A DNA stretch of 64,000 nucleotides from Spiribacter curvatus. Lineage in GTDB: Bacteria > Pseudomonadota > Gammaproteobacteria > Nitrococcales > Nitrococcaceae. Where the stretch lies: NCBI RefSeq assembly GCF_000485905.1, contig NC_022664.1:868001-932000 (forward strand), in the 5' to 3' direction. Every line of letters starts with the position of its first letter. The first letter of the stretch is position 1. Positions 17,318-25,625 of this stretch are shown piece by piece. The translations under genes and the position numbers were made by a program. The notes under the pieces were generated by a model. The model made no database searches, was not told where the DNA came from, and saw nothing but the letters and a program-made list of their open reading frames with translations.

Positions 17318-18103
17318 ATGAGTACATCTGTGATGAGTGATCAAACGCTCTGGATCGGTACCAGCTGGAAGATGAACAAAAGCCGTTTGGAGTCGGTTGC
17401 CTGGGCGCGACGACTCGCCGCCGCGAGGCTTCCAGGAGGCCTGCAGCCATTCGTGATTCCGCCTTACACCAGCATTGCGCCCGTTCATGAAGTGCTGCGC
17501 GATACGTCTGTGATGGTTGGTGCGCAAAACATGCACTGGGCCGATGCAGGTGCTTGGACTGGAGAGATATCACCCCTGATGGTTCGAGACGTCGGCGCGA
17601 TGCTTGTTGAGCTCGGACACTCTGAGCGTCGGATCCACTTTGGCGAGACCAATGAACAAGTGGGGCTTAAGGTTGAAGCCGCTGTCCGTCATGGACTCAT
17701 TCCGTTGGTCTGCATCGGAGAGAGTCACGAACAGAAGATTGCCGGTCGGGCGGATGAGCACCTCGAAACTCAGGTACGCACCGCGCTGAGCCGAATCGGC
17801 GAGTGCGACGGCAGCCCATCACTGCTTTTGGCCTACGAGCCTGTATGGTCAATTGGCGAGCAAGGTGTGCCCGCGACAACGGGCTATGCCGAGGACCGGC
17901 AAGCGCATATAGCGGACGTTGCCAATTCAGTTCTCGGCCGCTCTGTGCCATGCCTGTACGGAGGATCGGTCGACTCGGCCAATTGTCGCGACTATCTCTA
18001 CAAACCCCATATAGATGGTCTTTTTATCGGTCGGTCAGCATGGTCAGTCGAGGGTTATCTCGAAATCCTTGGCTTATGTGCCGAGGCCGCCAATCGTGTA
18101 TAG
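17318..18103 (+). CDS. eryH: D-3-tetrulose-4-phosphate isomerase EryH (TpiA2, triosephosphate isomerase-like)
   Basis: A 261-residue triosephosphate isomerase homologue. The catalytic histidine and glutamate are kept: His101 in ELGHSERR and Glu174 in LLAYEPVWSIG. The lysine Lys18 is kept in GTSWKMN. The neighbouring asparagine of classical TpiA (N-W-K) is serine (S16-W17-K18), and I recall the same TSWKMN in Brucella TpiA2. The phosphate-gripping CLYGGSVDSANC and DGLFIGRSAW are present. In Brucella this paralogue isomerises D-3-tetrulose 4-phosphate to D-erythrulose-derived aldose phosphate on the way to erythrose 4-phosphate. It is not expected to replace the housekeeping TpiA. rpiB-like eryI follows 21 bases later. 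ATG 17318 has no clear Shine-Dalgarno; ATG 17333 is an alternative. Confidence 0.85.
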   Translation: MSTSVMSDQTLWIGTSWKMNKSRLESVAWARRLAAARLPGGLQPFVIPPYTSIAPVHEVLRDTSVMVGAQNMHWADAGAWTGEISPLMVRDVGAMLVELGHSERRIHFGETNEQVGLKVEAAVRHGLIPLVCIGESHEQKIAGRADEHLETQVRTALSRIGECDGSPSLLLAYEPVWSIGEQGVPATTGYAEDRQAHIADVANSVLGRSVPCLYGGSVDSANCRDYLYKPHIDGLFIGRSAWSVEGYLEILGLCAEAANRV

Positions 18104-18124
18104 CGCATCGACGAGGAGGAGAGA

Positions 18125-18586
18125 ATGAAAATTGCAGTAGCTGGTGACAGCGCAGGAGAAGGACTCGCCGCTGTTGTGGCGGAGCATCTCTCGCAGCACC
18201 ATGAAGTGGCTGATATATCACATACACCCGACGGGCCTGATCGTTATTACGCTTTGCTCGCTGATCGTGTCGCGAAGGTGCTACTCGATGGTACATACGA
18301 TCGGGCGATCCTAATGTGCGGAACGGGGATAGGTGTTGCCATGTCGGCGAACAAGGTTCCGGGTATTCGGGCCGCTCAATGTCACGATACCTATTCCGCA
18401 GAGCGCGCTGCTCTATCCAATAACGCACAGGTCATCACAATGGGTGCGCGGGTGGTTGGGACAGAACTCGCGAAGGCTATTGTTGATGCCTTTCTGGCCT
18501 GCCGCTTCGATCCGCAGGGCCGGTCAGCCGGAAACGTTGCAGCGATCGATCGCGTCGATGCGAAGTACCATGTCGTATCGCTATAG
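18125..18586 (+). CDS. eryI: RpiB-family sugar-phosphate isomerase EryI
   Basis: A 153-residue RpiB/LacAB-family isomerase. It shows the N-terminal [13 protein letters not shown], the catalytic cysteine Cys65 in [14 protein letters not shown], and [32 protein letters not shown], all diagnostic. In Brucella the equivalent enzyme catalyses the last isomerisation, giving D-erythrose 4-phosphate. Elsewhere the family interconverts ribose and ribulose 5-phosphate. GAGGAGGAG seven bases before ATG 18125 is the strongest ribosome site in the locus. It follows eryH by 21 bases and ends the erythritol block. The downstream gap, 18587-18724, contains a GC-rich hairpin at 18625-18639 (CCACCC-GCG-GGGTGG) without a T-run, perhaps a weak terminator. 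Confidence 0.87.
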   Translation: MKIAVAGDSAGEGLAAVVAEHLSQHHEVADISHTPDGPDRYYALLADRVAKVLLDGTYDRAILMCGTGIGVAMSANKVPGIRAAQCHDTYSAERAALSNNAQVITMGARVVGTELAKAIVDAFLACRFDPQGRSAGNVAAIDRVDAKYHVVSL

Positions 18587-18724
18587 GGAATCGCGAATGT
18601 TGGAAAGCTCAGCTTACGGCCCCGCCACCCGCGGGGTGGGGGTAGCCTCTGACCGTTAATCCCATTATCCTCATCGAGGAAGGTTGACCAACCGGCATTG
18701 TCAATGGGTGACGTGGTGGGATTT

Positions 18725-19891
18725 ATGAGGGCATTAAATACAGCGGCGAGAGTGCTCGCACTTGCGCCGCTTTTGACTGCATGTGCGACATTCGCCGGTG
18801 GGAATCCGGACGATATCGCTGATCCGCAAGGGTCTTCAGAACAGGCATCGGAGGCCACGGCAGGTGGCTCCGGATCGGCCCCCGAGAACGACGCCGGGTT
18901 TCGTGAACGCAGTGAACCAATCCCTGCAGAATCGGCGGCGCCGGCTGAATCGGGAGCAGGGCAGGTGAGCGACTCCGAGGCTGATGGCCCGCTTCAGAAT
19001 GTGCCGCTGGTCATTGATCTGTCCGATCTGCGTGACGACGACGGGCTGGGCAACCCCTCGATCCAGTGGCAGGAATTTGACGACAGTCGAGGGCGTTGGA
19101 CGAAGATAGACGGGGCCACGTCGCAGGGATTCACCCCCAGGCAGCGCCATGTCGGTAACCAGCTGCGCGTCAGCATTGAGTATATCGACGGTCGGGGGAA
19201 TCTCGAATCGATTGTCACAGTCCCGACCCCGCCTGTGCGCAACGTCAATGATGCGCCGATCGGCGAGCTTCAGTTGATCGGTACGCAAGCCGAGTACGAA
19301 ACGCTCAAGGCAGATATCAGCGAGATCCGGGACGAGGATGGCATCGGAACCATTCGGTATTACTGGGAGATCTCTTCTGACGGGCGAACCTGGCAGCGCT
19401 ATCGGGAAGACGAATGGCGGGGCGATACGGTGGTCCTTTCTCAGGACGAGGTGGGGCGCTACATCCGCGCCGGCATTCGTTATAACGATGGATTCGGAGC
19501 CAACGAACAGGTCACGAGTGCCGCGACCGACCCGATACGTAACGTGAACGATCCAGTCCGGGGCGATCTGACATTACGCGGTGATACCCTCGTGGGTCAG
19601 ACGCTGCAGGCGGAGACCGATGCGATCAGCGATCGTGACGGGATCGCGAAGATCACCGTGATCTGGGAATCATCGAATGACGGGCGCACCTGGCGTCGGG
19701 CAGCCGAATCCGCGGACCGGCAGCTGACACTCGGTAACCGATTGGTTGACCGGCAGATCCGTGCGCGCGCCATTGTGGTCGATCAGTTCGGCAACGAAGG
19801 GACCGTTGTCTCCGGGAACGTTGGTCCTGTGGAGAGTATTAATGCCGCGCCGTCCGGCACCATCGAGATACTCTCTGTTGACGAGGACTAG
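18725..19891 (+). CDS. lipoprotein with about three tandem beta-type (cadherin/Ig-like) repeats
   Basis: A 388-residue protein of unknown function. Residues 1-20 are a lipoprotein signal ending in LLTAC (Cys20 lipidated), which decides the start at ATG 18725 over TTG 18698 and ATG 18704. Residues 21-85 are low-complexity, acidic and Ala/Gly/Glu rich. From about 90 there are repeats of roughly 97-100 residues. Each has D-DGLG or DEDGIG, W-SSDGRTW, VG-IRA-I-Y-D-FG, and ends with a (R)NVNDAP-like junction at about 171, 271 and 368. Such units are common in giant RTX/VCBS surface adhesins, where they bind calcium. The protein stops just after the beginning of a fourth unit, so it may be a shortened adhesin. 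Outer-membrane location is inferred. Confidence 0.6.
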   Translation: MRALNTAARVLALAPLLTACATFAGGNPDDIADPQGSSEQASEATAGGSGSAPENDAGFRERSEPIPAESAAPAESGAGQVSDSEADGPLQNVPLVIDLSDLRDDDGLGNPSIQWQEFDDSRGRWTKIDGATSQGFTPRQRHVGNQLRVSIEYIDGRGNLESIVTVPTPPVRNVNDAPIGELQLIGTQAEYETLKADISEIRDEDGIGTIRYYWEISSDGRTWQRYREDEWRGDTVVLSQDEVGRYIRAGIRYNDGFGANEQVTSAATDPIRNVNDPVRGDLTLRGDTLVGQTLQAETDAISDRDGIAKITVIWESSNDGRTWRRAAESADRQLTLGNRLVDRQIRARAIVVDQFGNEGTVVSGNVGPVESINAAPSGTIEILSVDED

Positions 19892-19917
19892 GCTGCCGGG
19901 AAATCCGCCAGTTGTAA

Positions 19918-19946
19918 TGGTGCGAGGCCCGATGGGCCCTGCACCA
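19918..19946. terminator. convergent terminator-like hairpin between the lipoprotein gene and prpE
   Basis: A 13-bp stem with one mismatch and one G-U pair (TGGTGC-GGCCC against GGGCC-GCACCA) closes on the three-base loop GAT. It lies in the 76-base gap between two converging genes, so it could stop transcription from both sides. There is only a short T-rich stretch after it on the + strand. Confidence 0.5.
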
Positions 19947-19967
19947 TCCGTTTCCGGTGCTTTCAAT

Positions 19968-21878
19968 CTACCGCGCGTATCGACTCACCCTGACCGTCTC
20001 TAACGCCTCTCGGATCTCCTCGAGGCTGGACGGGTCCTCGATCGTGGCAGGTACAGCCACATCACGCTCCTGACTGAGCTGACGGATCGATTTGCGCAGG
20101 ATCTTGCCGGAGCGGGTCTTGGGAAGTTTATCGACCACCGCGACCGCCTGGAGGTTGGCGATTGCCCCGATCTGCGTTCGAATGACGTCCATGACCGCGT
20201 TCTCGAGCACCGCCGGGTCGATGGTCTGCCCTTCCTTGAGTACGACAAACCCCATGGGCACCTCGCCCTTGAGTTCATCGGCAATGCCAATCACGGCACA
20301 TTCTGCGACCGCCGGATGATGGCCGATCAGCTCCTCCATTTCACCGGTGGACAGGCGATGGCCAGCGACGTTGATGACGTCATCCATACGGCCCATCACG
20401 AAAAGGTAGCCATCTTCGTCGATATAGCCTCCATCTGATGTGTCGTAATAGCCCGGGAAGGCGTTGAGATAAGAGTACCGGAATCGATCATCGTCCTCCC
20501 AGAGCGTCGGCAGGCAGCCGGGAGGCAGGGGGAGTCTCAAAGCGATGTTGCCCTGGGTACCGGCAGGCTGTGGGGAGCCATCGCTGTCGAGGATCGCAAT
20601 TTGGTAGCCCGGTACAGGCAGCGCCGCGGAACCGCTTTTCTCGCGATGCGGTTCAATGCCCATGGGATTAGCGGCGATGGCCCAACCCGTTTCGGTCTGC
20701 CACCAATGATCGATGACCGGCAGGCCGGTAATCGCCTTGATCCATCCATAAGTGGGCGGATCGAGCCGCTCACCGGCCAGGTAGACGGCCTTCAGGCATG
20801 ATAGGTCGTAACCCGCCATCATGGCGGCATCGGGATCTTCCTTGCGGACTGCCCGGAAAGCCGTCGGAGCGGTGAAGAAGGTTTTTACCCGATGCTCGGC
20901 GATCACTCGCCAGAAAGCCCCGGCGTCTGGCGTGCGCACGGGTTTGCCCTCATAGACCACAGTGGTGCAGCCATGGATGAGCGGCGCGTAGACGATATAG
21001 GAGTGGCCCACTACCCAGCCAACATCGGAGGCCGTCCAGAAAACATCTCCGGGATCGAGGTTGTACACCGCATCCATGCTGAAGTTGAGGGCGACGGCAT
21101 AACCGCCGGTATCGCGGACAACGCCCTTGGGTTTTCCGGTGGTGCCCGATGTGTAGAGGATGTAGAGCGGATGGGTGGCGTCCACCGCGACTGGATCGAC
21201 GGGTGAGGCGTCGGCCATCACGCGATGCCAGTCGAAATCACGCGTTGTCGCGTTATTCACCTGCATCGCCGCCTCGCACTCGGGTCGCTGTAGCACCACT
21301 GTGGCGGCGGGTGGACAGTCGCAGGCCTGCAGTGCCTCATCGACCAGCGGTTTGTAGGGCAGGATCCGCGAGACCTCAATCCCGCAGCTCGCGGTTATCA
21401 GCGCCCTGGGCCTGGCATCGTCAATACGCACGGCGAGCTCATGGGGCTGGAAACCACCGAAGACCACCGAGTGGATGGCCCCGAGGCGTGCGCAGGCGAG
21501 CATGGCGACCAATGTCTCGGGGACCATCGGCATGTAGATCACGACGCGATCACCGCATTCCACGCCCAGCGCGCGCAGCCCGCCAGCGAACCGCGCGACC
21601 TCGTCACGGAGTTCGCGGTAAGTGATATGGCGCTGCCGGCCGGTGACCGGCGAGTCGTGGATGACCGCGGTCTGTTCGCCGCGGCCATGGTCGATATGAT
21701 GATCGAGGGCCAGGTGGGCCATGTTGAGCTGACCGCCGGCGAACCACCGGTCAAAGCCCTGATCATCGCGACTGAGAATGGTCTCGGGCGCCTTGAACCA
21801 GTCCAGCCTGGCGGCCTCCTGGCGCCAGAACCCCTCTGGATCGCTGATGGAACGCTCGTAGATATCCTGATAGTGCAT
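19968..21878 (-). CDS. prpE: propionyl-CoA synthetase PrpE
   Basis: A 636-residue acyl-CoA synthetase of the acetyl-CoA synthetase family. The AMP-binding core is LYILYTSGTTGKPKGVVRDTGGY; the VRD-GG variant after PKG is what I know from PrpE rather than Acs. Further blocks are FWTASDVGWVVGHSYIVYAPL, WWQTETGWAI and the acetylatable lysine in PKTRSGKILRK near the C-terminus. The N-terminus (YERSISDPEGFWRQEAARLDW) also fits PrpE. It activates propionate to propionyl-CoA with ATP. GGAGGAGAG precedes ATG 21878. It is the last gene of prpBCDE, 33 bases after prpD. Acs is the main alternative, but the operon settles it. Confidence 0.93.
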   Translation of the reverse strand: MHYQDIYERSISDPEGFWRQEAARLDWFKAPETILSRDDQGFDRWFAGGQLNMAHLALDHHIDHGRGEQTAVIHDSPVTGRQRHITYRELRDEVARFAGGLRALGVECGDRVVIYMPMVPETLVAMLACARLGAIHSVVFGGFQPHELAVRIDDARPRALITASCGIEVSRILPYKPLVDEALQACDCPPAATVVLQRPECEAAMQVNNATTRDFDWHRVMADASPVDPVAVDATHPLYILYTSGTTGKPKGVVRDTGGYAVALNFSMDAVYNLDPGDVFWTASDVGWVVGHSYIVYAPLIHGCTTVVYEGKPVRTPDAGAFWRVIAEHRVKTFFTAPTAFRAVRKEDPDAAMMAGYDLSCLKAVYLAGERLDPPTYGWIKAITGLPVIDHWWQTETGWAIAANPMGIEPHREKSGSAALPVPGYQIAILDSDGSPQPAGTQGNIALRLPLPPGCLPTLWEDDDRFRYSYLNAFPGYYDTSDGGYIDEDGYLFVMGRMDDVINVAGHRLSTGEMEELIGHHPAVAECAVIGIADELKGEVPMGFVVLKEGQTIDPAVLENAVMDVIRTQIGAIANLQAVAVVDKLPKTRSGKILRKSIRQLSQERDVAVPATIEDPSSLEEIREALETVRVSRYAR

Positions 21879-21910
21879 GGGTTCTCTCCTCCAGCATTTT
21901 TTTGTTCCGA

Positions 21911-23338
21911 TCAGATCACATAGAGGTCGACGTACTCATTGACCGGCATTGCCTCGAGTCTCGCCTGCTCGAGTGAGACATCAAGGATGGCGCGCTGCTG
22001 CCGTGGCGGGAAGCGACGCGCGAGGTTGGTCCGGAATTTGTCCTCCAACAGCGGGATGCCTTCTTCGCGCCGGCGCTTGTGGCCGATCGGGTACTCCACG
22101 ATTTCCTCGTCGAGCACCGTGCCGTCGTTGAGTTCGATGGTCAGCGCGTTGGGAATGGAGCGTTTCTGCGGGTCGTGATAGTCGGCGGTGAACGCCGGAT
22201 CCTCGACACAGACAATCTTCTCGCGCAGGGCATCGATGCGCGGATCGGCGGCGGCACTGTCTTCGTAGTCCCGCGCCGTGAGACGCCCGAAGATCAGCGG
22301 CACGGCGACCATATACTGTACGCAGTGATCCCGGTCGGCGGGATTGTTGAGCGGACCCTGTTTGTCGATGATGCGGATGCAGGCCTCATGGGTGCGGATG
22401 TTGATGTGCCTGATGTCGTCCGATGACCGACCGGCCTCGGCGAGCCGACGGTGCAGCGTCACCGCCGCTTCCACCGCTGTCTGGGAATGGAATTCCGCCG
22501 GGTAGCTGATCTTGAACAGGACGTTCTCCATCACATAGCTGCCATAGGGCCGCTGGAAGCTGAACGCCTCGCCATTGAAGAGCACATCGTAGAAGCCCCA
22601 GGTTGGCGCGGTCAGGACGGTTGGATACCCCATCTCACCGGTCTTCGCCATCAGCGCCAGCCGTACACCCCGGGCGGTGGCGTCGCCGGCCGCCCAGGAC
22701 TTACGACTGCCGGCATTGGGATAGTGACGGTAGGTGCGCAATGACTGGCCATCCACCCAGGCGAGCGATACCGCATTGATGATCTCGTCGCGGGACAGAC
22801 CGAGCATCTCGGCAACCACTGCGGTGGTCGCGACTTTCACCAGCACCACATGATCCAGCCCGACCCGATTGAACGAGTTATCCAATGCGATCACACCCTG
22901 AATCTCGTGGGCCTTCACCATGCCGATCAATACCTCGCGCATGGTCAGGGGCGAGCGGCCTTCGGCAACGGCCGTTCGTGACAGCCAGTCTGCCGCGGCG
23001 AGGATGCCGCCGAGGTTGTCGGAGGGATGGCCCCATTCCGCGGCAAGCCAGGTGTCGTTGAAATCGAGCCAACGGATCATAGCGCCGATGTTGAAGGCGC
23101 CCTGAACCGGATCAAGCTGGAACTGCGTGCCCGGCACCTTGGTGCCGTTGGGCACGGTCGTGCCCTGGATCACCGGACCGAGCAGCTTCGTGCAGGCCGG
23201 ATACTCCAGTGCCTCAAGGCCACACCCCAGCGTGTCGATCAGGCAATTGCGGGCGGTTTCGAGCGCAATGGCGCGATCAATGGGATAGTCCCGGACATAG
23301 TCGACGATGTCGATCAGGACCTGGTCGGTATTGCTCAT
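21911..23338 (-). CDS. prpD: 2-methylcitrate dehydratase PrpD
   Basis: A 475-residue MmgE/PrpD-family dehydratase. The N-terminal blocks are [31 protein letters not shown], with [28 protein letters not shown] after them. The centre has [33 protein letters not shown], and the C-terminal part has [18 protein letters not shown]. These are characteristic of PrpD rather than the iron-sulfur AcnD. The enzyme dehydrates 2-methylcitrate to 2-methyl-cis-aconitate, which an aconitase must rehydrate; no aconitase gene is in this window. AAGAGGAGC precedes ATG 23338. An upstream start would overlap prpC, so ATG 23338 is preferred. Confidence 0.94.
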   Translation of the reverse strand: MSNTDQVLIDIVDYVRDYPIDRAIALETARNCLIDTLGCGLEALEYPACTKLLGPVIQGTTVPNGTKVPGTQFQLDPVQGAFNIGAMIRWLDFNDTWLAAEWGHPSDNLGGILAAADWLSRTAVAEGRSPLTMREVLIGMVKAHEIQGVIALDNSFNRVGLDHVVLVKVATTAVVAEMLGLSRDEIINAVSLAWVDGQSLRTYRHYPNAGSRKSWAAGDATARGVRLALMAKTGEMGYPTVLTAPTWGFYDVLFNGEAFSFQRPYGSYVMENVLFKISYPAEFHSQTAVEAAVTLHRRLAEAGRSSDDIRHINIRTHEACIRIIDKQGPLNNPADRDHCVQYMVAVPLIFGRLTARDYEDSAAADPRIDALREKIVCVEDPAFTADYHDPQKRSIPNALTIELNDGTVLDEEIVEYPIGHKRRREEGIPLLEDKFRTNLARRFPPRQQRAILDVSLEQARLEAMPVNEYVDLYVI

Positions 23339-23363
23339 GAGCGGTGCTCCTCTTGCTCGTTGA

Positions 23364-24515
23364 TCAGTCGCGCTCATGGAGCGGCACGAATGTCAGGTTG
23401 TCGGGGCCGATGTAGTTGGCGCTGGGGCGGATGATCTTGTTGTCCTGGCGCTGCTCGATGATATGCGCGGCCCAGCCGGAGGTCCTCGAGATCACGAACA
23501 GGGGCGTGAAAAGAGCGGTTGGGATGTCCATCGCGTTGAATGCGACGGCCGAGAACCAGTCGAGGTTAGGGAACATCTTCTTCGAATCCCACATGACCGA
23601 CTCGATCCGCTCGGCAATCTGGAACATGCGGGTATTGCCATTATTGTCGGCGAGCTCACGGGCGACCCGCTTGATCACCTCGTTGCGCGGATCACTGATG
23701 GTATAGACCGGATGACCGAAGCCGATGACGACCTCTTTGTTCCCGATCCGCTCGCGGATATCGGTTTCCGCCTCATCGGCGCCACCGTAGCGCTGCTGGA
23801 TCGCGAAGGCGGCTTCATTGGCGCCGCCGTGCTTGGGGCCGCGCAGGGCACCGATAGCCCCGGTCACTGCCGAGTACATGTCCGATCCGGTGCCGGCAAT
23901 GACCCGCGCGCTGAAGGTAGAGGCGTTGAACTCATGCTCGGCATAGAGCGTGAGCGCGGTGTGCATGGCGCGTTCCCAGTCTTTTGATGGCGCCTCTCCG
24001 TGGAGTAGATGCAGGAAGTGCGCGCCAATGGACTCATCCCCAGTCTCGACCTCGATCCGCCGGCCGTTGTGGCTGAAGTGATACCAGTACAGGAGCATCG
24101 AGCCGAGCGAGGCCAGCAGTCGATCCGCGATGCCGCGGGCACCGGCCTCGTTGTGGTCATCTTTCTCGGGCAGTGTGCAGCCGAGCAGTGAGACGCCGGT
24201 TCGCATGACATCCATCGGATGGGCTGACGCGGGTAGCTGCTCGAGTGCTTTTTTGACGGGATCGGGCAGACCACGCAGGCGCTTGAGTTCGGCCTTATAG
24301 CGGCGCAGTTCATTGGTAGTCGGCAGCCGACCGTGGACCAGCAGGTGTGCGGTCTCCTCGAAATCGCACCCCTCGGCCAGATCGAGAATGTCATAGCCGC
24401 GGTAGTGCAGATCATTGCCGGTGAGGCCAACGGTGCACAGTGCTGTGTTACCAGCGGTGACGCCAGACAGGGCGACCGACTTCTTGGGCCTGGGTGTTGG
24501 GGTCTGTTCACTCAT
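23364..24515 (-). CDS. prpC: 2-methylcitrate synthase PrpC
   Basis: A 383-residue citrate synthase-family enzyme of the short PrpC type. [21 protein letters not shown] opens the protein, the PrpC-specific start. The catalytic His/His/Asp blocks are visible as [38 protein letters not shown], and [49 protein letters not shown] closes the fold. It condenses propionyl-CoA with oxaloacetate to 2-methylcitrate. ATG 24515 overlaps the prpB stop by four bases (ATGA), showing translational coupling. Order and neighbours exclude the housekeeping citrate synthase. Confidence 0.95.
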   Translation of the reverse strand: MSEQTPTPRPKKSVALSGVTAGNTALCTVGLTGNDLHYRGYDILDLAEGCDFEETAHLLVHGRLPTTNELRRYKAELKRLRGLPDPVKKALEQLPASAHPMDVMRTGVSLLGCTLPEKDDHNEAGARGIADRLLASLGSMLLYWYHFSHNGRRIEVETGDESIGAHFLHLLHGEAPSKDWERAMHTALTLYAEHEFNASTFSARVIAGTGSDMYSAVTGAIGALRGPKHGGANEAAFAIQQRYGGADEAETDIRERIGNKEVVIGFGHPVYTISDPRNEVIKRVARELADNNGNTRMFQIAERIESVMWDSKKMFPNLDWFSAVAFNAMDIPTALFTPLFVISRTSGWAAHIIEQRQDNKIIRPSANYIGPDNLTFVPLHERD

Positions 24516-25405
24516 TTTGGGGTCTCCGTGCTGAACAGTTCATCGAGCTTGTCTTCATAGGCGTGATAGTCGAGAAAATCATAGAGCTCGGCGCGCGTCT
24601 GCATTTGATCGACGACGCTGGCCTGGCTGCCCTCGGCCCGTACGGTTCGGTAGACGCTCAGGGCGGCGGCATTCATCGCCCGGAATGCCGAGAGCGGATA
24701 GAGCACCATGCCAACACCGGCGCTGCCCAGTGATTCGCGATCGAATAGGGGCGTGGCGCCGAACTCGGTGATATTGGCGAGCACGGGGACCTCCACCGCC
24801 TGTGTGAAAGCGCGATACATCTCAAGCTCGGTGATGGCTTCCGGGAACAGCATATCGGCGCCGGCCTCGATGTAAGCGCCAGCGCGATCGACAGCGGCCT
24901 GCAGCCCCTCCACCGCGAGTGCATCGGTTCTTGCCATGATCACGAACTCGGGATCGGTCCGTGCGTCGACAGCGGCCTTGATTCGGTCAACCATCTCCTG
25001 TTTGGAGACAATTGCCTTACCCGGTCGGTGACCGCAGCGCTTGGTCTGGACCTGATCCTCGATATGACAGGCGGCGGCCCTGGCCTTGGTCAGTGAGCGC
25101 ACCGTACGGGCAATGTTGAAGGCGCCACCAAATCCGGTATCAGCATCGACCAGAACCGGTGTATCGACGGCATCGGTGATCCGATTGACGTCGGTCACGA
25201 CGTCATCAAGCGTGGTGATGCCCAGATCCGGCAGGCCCATTGAACCGGCGGCGACGCCTCCGCCGGAGACATAGAGCGCGTTATAGCCGACCTCGGTGGC
25301 CATCACGGCATGATAGGCATTGATCGCGCCCATTACCTGCAGGGGTTGTTCGGCCTCGATGGCCGCCCGGAATCGCTTCCCGGGGGAATCGGGTGGGGTG
25401 TGCAT
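24512..25405 (-). CDS. prpB: 2-methylisocitrate lyase PrpB
   Basis: A 297-residue isocitrate lyase/PEP mutase-superfamily enzyme. Magnesium-binding and catalytic motifs are VDADTGFGG and [17 protein letters not shown], the PrpB form of the K-K-C-G-H loop. [14 protein letters not shown] and [12 protein letters not shown] also match. It splits 2-methylisocitrate to pyruvate and succinate, the last step of the cycle. CGAGGAGAG lies before ATG 25405. It is the first gene of prpBCDE and is preceded by a consensus sigma-54 promoter 40 bases upstream. Confidence 0.95.
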   Translation of the reverse strand: MHTPPDSPGKRFRAAIEAEQPLQVMGAINAYHAVMATEVGYNALYVSGGGVAAGSMGLPDLGITTLDDVVTDVNRITDAVDTPVLVDADTGFGGAFNIARTVRSLTKARAAACHIEDQVQTKRCGHRPGKAIVSKQEMVDRIKAAVDARTDPEFVIMARTDALAVEGLQAAVDRAGAYIEAGADMLFPEAITELEMYRAFTQAVEVPVLANITEFGATPLFDRESLGSAGVGMVLYPLSAFRAMNAAALSVYRTVRAEGSQASVVDQMQTRAELYDFLDYHAYEDKLDELFSTETPK

Positions 25406-25445
25406 GGCGTCTCTCCTCGTTAACCACGGTGTCTACCCCGTTGAC

Positions 25446-25461
25446 TGCAAGCGACGTGCCA
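25446..25461 (-). promoter_or_regulatory. sigma-54 promoter of prpBCDE
   Basis: On the minus strand the sequence is TGGCACG-TCGC-TTGCA. This is a perfect match to the -24/-12 consensus TGGCACG-N4-TTGC(A/T). It lies 41 bases before the prpB start and faces away from prpR, a sigma-54 activator gene. RpoN-dependent control of propionate genes is established in enterics. Confidence 0.88.
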
Positions 25462-25549
25462 GTCGCCCGAAAATGATCGCATGAAGGGCGTAAGGCGCTG
25501 ATATGAAACGGAGCGCTCGATTTTCCTCGACACTCGCATCAGCGCCGGC

Positions 25550-25598
25550 TGTTTCATGTACGTTTGGTGTGGCTTACATTGAAACACTACTTGAAACA
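25550..25598. promoter_or_regulatory. probable PrpR enhancer sites
   Basis: TGTTTCATGTA at 25550-25560 and TACATTGAAACA at 25575-25586 form an inverted repeat. A further TTGAAACA is at 25591-25598. They lie about 90-140 bases upstream of the sigma-54 promoter, the normal distance for an activator of this class. They also lie just before the prpR start, so they could serve autoregulation. The binding protein is inferred. Confidence 0.6.
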
Positions 25599-25625
25599 CG
25601 TCGGGCCAACGCTCAGGGAGGCGGG

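Noticed and set aside
573-19000. Integrase-mediated island with att repeats
   Set aside because: No integrase, transposase or second copy of the tRNA-Leu 3' end was found near 18.6-19 kb, so the island idea rests only on GC and gene content.
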